A stretch of DNA of 6,498 nt from positions 55,359-61,856 of the forward strand of contig HF986342.1 in the NCBI GenBank assembly GCA_000432655.1, in the 5' to 3' direction. Source of the stretch: Bacteroides sp. CAG:1060. Its GTDB lineage: Bacteria > Bacteroidota > Bacteroidia > Bacteroidales > UBA932. A program made the translations under genes and the position numbers. The first letter of the stretch is position 1. Each line of letters starts with the position of its first letter. The notes below the pieces were generated by a model. The model was not told the origin of the DNA and did no database searches. It saw nothing but the letters and a program-made list of their open reading frames with translations. This document shows, one piece after another, positions 1 through 4,679 of this stretch.

Positions 1-233
1 CTGAGCGTCCAGGTGGATACACACGTATTCTCCATGTAGGCTTCCGTCAGGGAGATGCTGCCGAGATGGCTCTTATCGAGTTCGTTGATTTCAACGAAGC
101 AGCTCTTGCTTCTACCGAGAAGGCAGCCAAGAAGACCACCCGTCGTAGCCGTGCCAAGAAGTCAGAGGCTGCTCCTGCTGCAGAAACAGCAGCTCCAGCA
201 GAGACTCCTGCTGAGGCTCCGGTTGCAGAGTAG
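1..233 (+). CDS. rplQ: 50S ribosomal protein L17, C-terminal part (5' truncated by window)
   Basis: The frame whose first complete codon is at base 3 reads [20 protein letters not shown] and then [13 protein letters not shown], which is the conserved C-terminal block of bacterial L17 (family form RxGGYTRI...RxGDxAxMaxIELV). L17 is a large-subunit protein near the peptide exit tunnel. The core is followed by a tail of about 45 residues: first basic ([11 protein letters not shown]), then Ala/Pro/Glu-rich. Such tails are common on Bacteroidetes L17 and are probably disordered. The stop is TAG at 231-233. In most bacteria rplQ follows rpoA at the end of the ribosomal protein operon, and the strong terminator just downstream fits that. 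The N-terminal part lies outside the window. Confidence 0.95.
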   Translation, partial: ERPGGYTRILHVGFRQGDAAEMALIEFVDFNEAALASTEKAAKKTTRRSRAKKSEAAPAAETAAPAETPAEAPVAE

Positions 234-251
234 TATTCTCGAAGATTATTT

Positions 252-285
252 AAAGGGTCTGACCAGTTGTGGTCGGACCCTTTTT
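252..285 (+). terminator. Intrinsic terminator after rplQ
   Basis: Bases 252-265 pair with 270-283 in a 14-bp stem containing one G-U pair (T260/G275) around a GTTG loop. The 3' arm runs into TTTTT at 281-285. It begins 18 nt after the rplQ stop, so it probably ends the ribosomal protein operon and separates it from the lipoprotein genes. Confidence 0.92.
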
Positions 286-357
286 GTATTCCTTTCCTGG
301 AGTCCCGTCCGGACCGCTGTTTCGAGAATGCGGGGTTAAAATAATCTGACAGTTGCG

Positions 358-387
358 TTTGTTTTTGAAATAATTTATTTACCTTTA
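358..387 (+). promoter_or_regulatory. Bacteroidetes-type promoter for the lipoprotein operon
   Basis: TTTG at 358-361 is separated by 18 nt from TACCTTTA at 380-387. This matches the Bacteroidetes sigma-ABfr pattern TTTG/TAnnTTTG with one mismatch (last G to A) and near-consensus spacing. Transcription should start around base 394, giving an AT-rich leader of about 34 nt before the ATG at 428. There is no clear Shine-Dalgarno sequence ahead of that ATG, only an A-rich stretch, which is normal in this phylum. Confidence 0.65.
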
Positions 388-427
388 TGCAAGATTAGTT
401 AGTTTAAGTGTATTAATTTTATAGAAA

Positions 428-1474
428 ATGCGTAAATCTTTATTTGTAGGTGCAGTTATAGTAGCTGTCGCCTGCCTTGCAGGGTGCAAGAAGGAAGCCC
501 CTGTTGCCGTTGTAACGGTTGATCCCGAGTCTGTAGTTTCTTTCCATCTTGGTGGAGGTCAGGGAACTATCAAGTATTCAGTTGCTAATGCGGAAGAAGG
601 CGCTGTGGCTGAGGCTGTTACCGATGCTGAGTGGATTTCTGACATTAAGTCCGACGCACAGGCTGTGACTTTCGTAGTTGCCGCAAACCCGGTTGAGGAA
701 GTCCGTACTGCTGACATAGTCCTTACTTGCGGTAATTCCGAGCCTGTTGCCGTTACCGTGTCGCAGGCTTCCGCCCTCACTTTCACATTCAACGTCAAGA
801 CTCTCTGGGCCAATAAGGTTGTGTTTGAGGTAGTACCTTCTGATCCTAACTATACATATGTGGCCGACACCATGAACCAGGAGCGTGCTGATGAAATGAC
901 CGATGAGGAAATAGTGAATTCTTATGTCGAGAGGTTTACCGCCAAAGACTGGAATGACGTTCCAGGCACTATCGATGAGAAGAAATGGGTTGAAGACGAA
1001 TGGGGAGGATACTGGGAAGGTGATGTATGGAAAGGAACCGTTGAAATTACGGACAACAGTCTCTCTGACCAAATTAAAAAGTATTATTTTATTGCATTTG
1101 GCCTTGATTTGGAGGGCAATATGACTTCTCCTAAGGTTGTTCGCGTTCCTTTTGAGGCGGCGACCCGTTCAGAAATCAAAATCGATGAATTCACTGACAT
1201 CGTGCCTGTAGAGGGCGGGTCATATACGCTCAGCTACAGCATTGAGAATCCTAAGGAAGGAGAAGAAATTACATATTCTCTCGGATGGGGTGCTGAGTTC
1301 GTACAGAATCTTACTGTCGATACGGAGAAAAAGCTTATTTCTTTCGACGTTCCTAAAAATGAGGAGGCGAAGAGTCCTTGGTCTTGGACAAACTATAGGC
1401 AGGGCTCCATCAATTTCAGTTATGCGGACGCATATCAGGCCTCAATTACTGTTAAACAGGAATACGCAGAGTAA
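428..1474 (+). CDS. Lipoprotein: BACON-like domain, one YAFG module, C-terminal BACON-like domain
   Basis: Residues 1-20 form a lipoprotein signal (MRK, hydrophobic stretch, lipobox L17-A-G-C20), so the mature protein should be lipid-anchored at Cys20. Residues about 29-115 look like a BACON domain: a 'W-I' strand at 69-70, an 'N...R-x-A-x-I' strand at 87-97 and a closing 'V-x-V-S-Q' at 109-113. Residues about 116-245 form one copy of a module found four times in the next gene (VPSD at 136-139, YYFIAFGLD at 219-227). Residues about 249-346 are a second BACON-like sandwich ending in ITVKQ. No catalytic motif is seen. BACON domains are thought to bind carbohydrate or mucin, but no SusC/D or glycosidase gene is nearby, so the function is unassigned. 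The residues after Cys20 (KKEA) are not a clean acidic surface-export signal. This is the first gene of a two-gene operon. Confidence 0.88.
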   Translation: MRKSLFVGAVIVAVACLAGCKKEAPVAVVTVDPESVVSFHLGGGQGTIKYSVANAEEGAVAEAVTDAEWISDIKSDAQAVTFVVAANPVEEVRTADIVLTCGNSEPVAVTVSQASALTFTFNVKTLWANKVVFEVVPSDPNYTYVADTMNQERADEMTDEEIVNSYVERFTAKDWNDVPGTIDEKKWVEDEWGGYWEGDVWKGTVEITDNSLSDQIKKYYFIAFGLDLEGNMTSPKVVRVPFEAATRSEIKIDEFTDIVPVEGGSYTLSYSIENPKEGEEITYSLGWGAEFVQNLTVDTEKKLISFDVPKNEEAKSPWSWTNYRQGSINFSYADAYQASITVKQEYAE

Positions 1475-1482
1475 TTGACGAG

Positions 1483-3288
1483 ATGATTAACCTTAGAAAG
1501 ATTTTTGCTTTCTCCGCACTGGCGTCATTGCTGGTAATAGGTTTTGCTTGTACAAAGCCGGAGCAGGAAGAAAAGAAAGCTCCTCAGATTGAAGTTCAGA
1601 CTTCGGTCAAAATTTCTGATGAAGAACAGGAGTTTTCGGTAGAGTATGAAATCAAGAACCCGGCAGAGGGAGTTTCCCTTGAAGCGTTTACCAAGGCAGA
1701 CTGGCTTAATGTGGTGGCTGTAGAGCCAGGCGTGGTCAAGCTCAAAGCTGCTTGCAATGAGTCTGAATTGGCAAGGACTACAGAGGTCCTTCTTTCCTAT
1801 GAAGGCGCTGCGAATGTCAAGATAGATGTGCTTCAGTCTGCCAAGGCCGTTGCGCCCAAGACTCTGACATTTGAGATTACCATTAAGAAGATTACTTCCA
1901 GAACAGTTACTCTGGACTGCATCCCGTCTGACCTGGAGGCCACTTATATAGGAATGGCTGCCGATAAGTCTGACTTTGATGCATATAAGAGCGATGCAGA
2001 CCTGATTGCAAGTGATCTGGAATATTTCAAGTCATGGGGAGACTCGTTCGAGGATGACGGCGAGAAAGATCCGAACAATCCGTCGTGGACCAAATTCCTC
2101 CGCAAGGGAGCGATGCTTGACTATGAGATCCAGCTCACGAGACCGGAGCATGACTATGTGTTCTATGCTTATGGTCTCAATGCGGATGAGTCCGTGACAT
2201 CGCCTCATGTCTTCCATGTGGAATTCAAGACCACCGCACCGGAGCCTCAGCAATGTACCTTCACATTCAAGTACCGTCCGGGAATTGACTTTGGTCGTAT
2301 CAACGTCTATCCGAGCGACTTGCAGGTGTCATACATTTGGGGCGTCTGCCCGAAAGCGGAGTATGATGCCATAGAGGGAGACAAGGCCAAGGCTATAATT
2401 GAGAACCTCAAGGAAATTATGGCCACTCAGGGTGGAACATGGCGTGACTATGTCGGTTACCACAACCGTTATATGAACTATTCCAACCTTGTGGATGGCG
2501 AGCAGTATGTCGCTTATGCTTTTGGTGCAGATATCAGCGGTGCAGCTACCACCGAGGCTATGTCATACGAGTTTACCGCCAAGACTGTCAAGAAGCAGGA
2601 CTGTGATTTCTCGTTCTCCTTCCAGGATGTCCGTGCAACCACTTTTGCCGCGCAGATTACCCCTTCTTCGAATGTGAAGTGGGTGGCATATACTCTGCCG
2701 GCGGAGACCGCGGAAAAATACAACAGTGTGGACGAGATGACGGAAGTGGTCATAGATACATTCAATGAGATGCTCGATGACGGCTGGTGGAATGGAGATA
2801 CCATGGTGCATACCGGTGTTCAGTTGCTTTCTTCCTATCAGCTCCAGGCTGCTTATGCGCTGGATTCCTCTACCAAGCAGATAGTATGCGCGTTCGGTAT
2901 TGATGATAACGGCTATCGTGTTACTCCGGTTTCGCAGAGTTTTGTCACTACCACAGAACTCGGAAAGCCTTCTGATATGACCATTGACTTTGAAGTCACA
3001 TCAAAGAATGGCGCCGTGGAGATTGAATACAAACCATCCAAGATGGAGGCTTATTTCTATGATCTCATTACGTACGAAGACTATTCGCAGTTTGAGACGG
3101 AAGACGCGTTCTATGCTGAGGTGATGTACCGTTACAGTTCTTCGATTCAGTATAAGATGACCATGGGTCCTGCAAAGATGACTACCGAGTCTCTTCATGC
3201 CGGAGAACGTTATGTGGCGTATGCCTTCGGTATTGATGGAGACAGGTCCACCAAGATCTTTACCAAGGTATTCACCTGTCCGGAATAA
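1483..3288 (+). CDS. Lipoprotein: BACON-like domain followed by four tandem YAFG modules
   Basis: The start lies 8 nt after the preceding stop, so the two genes are very likely co-transcribed. Residues 1-23 are a lipoprotein signal with an unusual lipobox (G20-F-A-C23); the mature N terminus CTKPEQEEKK is charged. Residues about 35-118 are BACON-like (ADWL at 72-75, closing IDVLQ at 114-118). Four divergent copies of one module follow, at about 127-251, 258-367, 374-491 and 499-601. Each has a T-F/F strand, a PS[DSK] turn (148-150, 277-279, 394-396, 518-520), an acidic probably helical stretch, and a late strand like YVxYAFGxD (225-233, 342-350, 467-474, 577-584). The late part resembles the 'L-x-x-G-x-x-Y' half of fibronectin type III domains, so a divergent Fn3-like fold is possible. 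No enzyme motif is seen. A cell-surface or periplasmic binding or scaffold role is inferred only. Confidence 0.88.
   Translation: MINLRKIFAFSALASLLVIGFACTKPEQEEKKAPQIEVQTSVKISDEEQEFSVEYEIKNPAEGVSLEAFTKADWLNVVAVEPGVVKLKAACNESELARTTEVLLSYEGAANVKIDVLQSAKAVAPKTLTFEITIKKITSRTVTLDCIPSDLEATYIGMAADKSDFDAYKSDADLIASDLEYFKSWGDSFEDDGEKDPNNPSWTKFLRKGAMLDYEIQLTRPEHDYVFYAYGLNADESVTSPHVFHVEFKTTAPEPQQCTFTFKYRPGIDFGRINVYPSDLQVSYIWGVCPKAEYDAIEGDKAKAIIENLKEIMATQGGTWRDYVGYHNRYMNYSNLVDGEQYVAYAFGADISGAATTEAMSYEFTAKTVKKQDCDFSFSFQDVRATTFAAQITPSSNVKWVAYTLPAETAEKYNSVDEMTEVVIDTFNEMLDDGWWNGDTMVHTGVQLLSSYQLQAAYALDSSTKQIVCAFGIDDNGYRVTPVSQSFVTTTELGKPSDMTIDFEVTSKNGAVEIEYKPSKMEAYFYDLITYEDYSQFETEDAFYAEVMYRYSSSIQYKMTMGPAKMTTESLHAGERYVAYAFGIDGDRSTKIFTKVFTCPE
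1861..3285 (+). repeat. Coding region of four divergent tandem protein modules
   Basis: This segment encodes the four related modules of the 601-residue lipoprotein. Approximate boundaries in DNA are 1861-2235, 2254-2583, 2602-2955 and 2977-3285. The similarity is clear at protein level (PSD turn, YVxYAFGxD strand) but low in DNA. This indicates old internal duplications and not a recent or slippage-prone repeat. The neighbouring lipoprotein holds a fifth related copy at about 773-1162. Confidence 0.7.
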
Positions 3289-3310
3289 GGAACGGAATTC
3301 TACTTAAGTG

Positions 3311-3342
3311 GAGGTCGACCAAAGGGTCGGCCTCTTTCTTTT
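3311..3342 (+). terminator. Intrinsic terminator after the lipoprotein operon
   Basis: Bases 3311-3320 pair with 3325-3334 in a 10-bp stem with one G-U pair (T3315/G3330) and an AAAG loop. A T-rich tract, TTTCTTTT, follows at 3335-3342. It begins 22 nt after the TAA of the 601-residue lipoprotein gene. Confidence 0.88.
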
Positions 3343-3360
3343 GTTAAGTTCGAAGTTCCG

Positions 3361-3500
3361 CAGCGGCAGCAGCTTGCCTCTGAGGACTCGGTACTGGAAA
3401 CGCCCTCCTATGGTACGGAAGGGACACTCGGTGCGCAAAACAGCCTCCTGTGGTACGCGACGCATCTTCAGTGCGCGGAACGGCCTCCGCGAGGAGGCGA
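3361..3500. repeat. Degenerate intergenic repeats with 20/40-bp period
   Basis: Laid out in 40-base rows, 3401-3440 and 3441-3480 agree at about 27 of 40 positions by eye. Both contain CCTCCTrTGGTACG and, 15-16 bases later, GTGCGC followed by an A/G-rich end. The row 3361-3400 shares mainly its second half (ACTCGGT...GGAAA). A weaker 20-base half-period is visible. The last row contains a perfect 6-bp hairpin with a GCGA (GNRA-type) loop at 3483-3498. Short open frames cross the block on both strands, but their sequence simply mirrors the repeat and they have no credible start. The rest of the 3343-3508 interval holds nothing else I can support. I cannot name a known repeat family for it. Confidence 0.45.
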
Positions 3501-3508
3501 GCAAACAT

Positions 3509-3552
3509 AAAAAGAGGATGTATTCCTTGGAAAAGTCTTAGAATACACCCTC
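3509..3552 (-). terminator. Intrinsic terminator of tRNA-Leu (minus strand)
   Basis: On the minus strand, bases 3552-3541 pair with 3525-3514 in a 12-bp stem around a 15-nt loop, followed by TTTTT (the complement of 3513-3509). The one non-Watson-Crick position is G-U in the minus-strand RNA but would be A-C in a plus-strand RNA. This supports the minus-strand assignment. It begins 18 nt past the tRNA 3' end. Confidence 0.8.
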
Positions 3553-3570
3553 AATTTTTGAATGTTTTGT

Positions 3571-3654
3571 GCCCGGGGCCGGACTCGAACCGGCACATCT
3601 TTAAGGGATAATGGATTTTGAGTCCATCGCGTCTACCAATTCCGCCACTCGGGC
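3571..3654 (-). tRNA. tRNA-Leu, anticodon CAA
   Basis: The minus-strand sequence folds as an 84-nt class II tRNA: acceptor GCCCGAG/CCCGGGC, D-arm with GGTAGAC, anticodon stem ATGGA/TCCAT with loop CTCAAAA, a long variable arm as expected for leucine, and a T-arm GCCGG-TTCGAGT-CCGGC. The anticodon CAA lies at 3620-3618 and reads UUG codons. The discriminator base is A (3570). CCA is not encoded, so it must be added after transcription, as is usual in Bacteroidetes. The acceptor stem has an A6/C67 mismatch (bases 3649 and 3576). The gene has its own promoter and terminator and is transcribed away from aroB. Confidence 0.96.
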
Positions 3655-3671
3655 AAGCGGACAATGGAATG

Positions 3672-3702
3672 CAAAGGTATGGAAAAATCGGGATATATCA
3701 AA
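3672..3702 (-). promoter_or_regulatory. Promoter of tRNA-Leu (minus strand)
   Basis: On the minus strand, TTTG (complement of 3702-3699) is followed after exactly 19 nt by TACCTTTG (complement of 3679-3672). This is a perfect match to the Bacteroidetes housekeeping promoter TTTG-N19-TAnnTTTG. Transcription should begin near 3666, about a dozen bases upstream of the mature tRNA 5' end at 3654. Confidence 0.85.
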
Positions 3703-3711
3703 TTTTTGCAC

Positions 3712-3719
3712 TATCTTCG
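3712..3719 (+). promoter_or_regulatory. Candidate -7 element for aroB
   Basis: TATCTTCG matches TAnnTTTG at all but one fixed position and lies 9 nt before the aroB ATG. No TTTG is found at the expected distance upstream, so support is partial. If it is used, the aroB mRNA would have a leader of only a few bases or none. It sits just beyond the divergent tRNA promoter, whose -33 element is at 3699-3702. Confidence 0.35.
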
Positions 3720-3728
3720 TCCTGAAAT

Positions 3729-4679
3729 ATGGAAAAAAACGTATTTGTCGTATATGACCGCAATGTTGAGTCCCTTGCCCTCAAAATAGCAAAGGGGCGA
3801 CCTTCTTTGGCCATCGTTGCAGATGAAATTCATAAGAGCATGGATAGCATTGTGCTTATTTGCCGGTGGCTGCTTGAGCAAGGGGCGGACAGGGATGCTG
3901 TCATATATGCGGTGGGCGGAGGAGTTACTACCGACATGGTGGGATTTGCAGCCAGCATATATAAGCGGGGTGTAAGTTATGTCAATTATCCTACGACGCT
4001 CCTCAGTCAGGTGGATGCCGGAATTGGCGGCAAGACAGGGGTTAATCTGGATGCGTACAAGAATATTCTTGGGGTGATAAACTCTCCGGCGCAGACAAGG
4101 ATTTTGCCCGAGTCTCTTGAGACTCTTCCTGACAGGGAGTTGCGCTCAGGGGCGGCAGAGATGCTCAAGTCCTTCATTATTGATAACCGGAACGGCAATT
4201 ATGAAAAGGCGGTTTCCGTACTTTCCGCAGACAGACCCTCCCTTGATGCTCTTTCTCCGCTCATAGAAGCGGCCGCGGACGTGAAGCGTAGAATAGTGGA
4301 GCAGGACCCTTACGAAAAAGGGCTGCGCCGTCTGCTTAATCTGGGACATACGTATGCCCATGCTATAGAATGGTACCAGCATTCTATCCGGACCTCAAAC
4401 CCCATGACGCACGGAGAGGCCGTTGCTGCAGGCATGATTAAGGCGGCCCGGATTTCAGCGAATATAGGAATAGCCGATAAGGCCCTCGTGACAAGACTTG
4501 AGGCTGATTTCAGGGCATGTCATCTCCCGACAGAGCTCCCATGCCCGGAAGATGCACTTGAAAAGGCTCTATGGAAGGACAAAAAGGCCGAGAACGGGAA
4601 AATACATTTCGTCCTGATAAAGTCTATCGGGAATGTAATAGTTGAAGATTTAGATGATTTGCACAAGTATTCAGAATAA
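3729..4679 (+). CDS. aroB: 3-dehydroquinate synthase (AroB), short N terminus
   Basis: This cytoplasmic NAD- and metal-dependent enzyme converts DAHP to 3-dehydroquinate, step 2 of the shikimate pathway. The family core is intact: VVYDRNV (7-13), AVGGGVTTDMVGF (61-73), YPTTLLSQVDAGIGGKTGVN (87-106) and KNILGV (111-116). The metal ligands are E144 (GAAE), H207 (NLGHTYAHAIE) and H228 (MTHGEA), and the closing motif is KKAENGKIHFVL (285-296). At 316 residues it is about 35-45 shorter than typical AroB. The loss is at the front, where the first strands are absent and the segment between D10 and the 'E-x-x-K' stretch at 33-36 is compressed. An in-frame TGA at 3723-3725 rules out an upstream start, and ATG 3729 is the only good one. 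The lysines and metal site suggest activity is kept. The gene is followed by an overlapping aroD-aroA fusion, clearly one operon. Confidence 0.95.
   Translation: MEKNVFVVYDRNVESLALKIAKGRPSLAIVADEIHKSMDSIVLICRWLLEQGADRDAVIYAVGGGVTTDMVGFAASIYKRGVSYVNYPTTLLSQVDAGIGGKTGVNLDAYKNILGVINSPAQTRILPESLETLPDRELRSGAAEMLKSFIIDNRNGNYEKAVSVLSADRPSLDALSPLIEAAADVKRRIVEQDPYEKGLRRLLNLGHTYAHAIEWYQHSIRTSNPMTHGEAVAAGMIKAARISANIGIADKALVTRLEADFRACHLPTELPCPEDALEKALWKDKKAENGKIHFVLIKSIGNVIVEDLDDLHKYSE

Noticed and set aside
55..339. 94-residue plus-strand open frame over the rplQ end
   Set aside because: It is an off-frame reading of the L17 coding region that runs through the terminator hairpin, and its Leu/Gln/Arg-rich product is an artefact of the Ala/Glu/Pro codons.
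578..1072. 164-residue open frame antisense to the first lipoprotein gene
   Set aside because: It is fully inside a well-supported gene with signal peptide and domains on the opposite strand, and its own translation shows no family resemblance.
3361..3500. CRISPR array
   Set aside because: The repeats are contiguous, diverged and lack unique spacers, and no cas gene is present.
3304..3541. Short open frames on both strands across the repeat block (66 residues on minus, 77 on plus)
   Set aside because: The plus-strand frame starts at the edge of the terminator hairpin. Both encode Arg-rich sequence that mirrors the DNA repeat, have no plausible upstream signals and no recognisable domain. 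They are better explained as readthrough of the periodic block.
3508..3654. Possible integration (attachment) site at the tRNA-Leu 3' end
   Set aside because: No duplicated tRNA 3' fragment, integrase or mobile gene is visible in the window. The sequence past the tRNA is its terminator, then the degenerate repeats.
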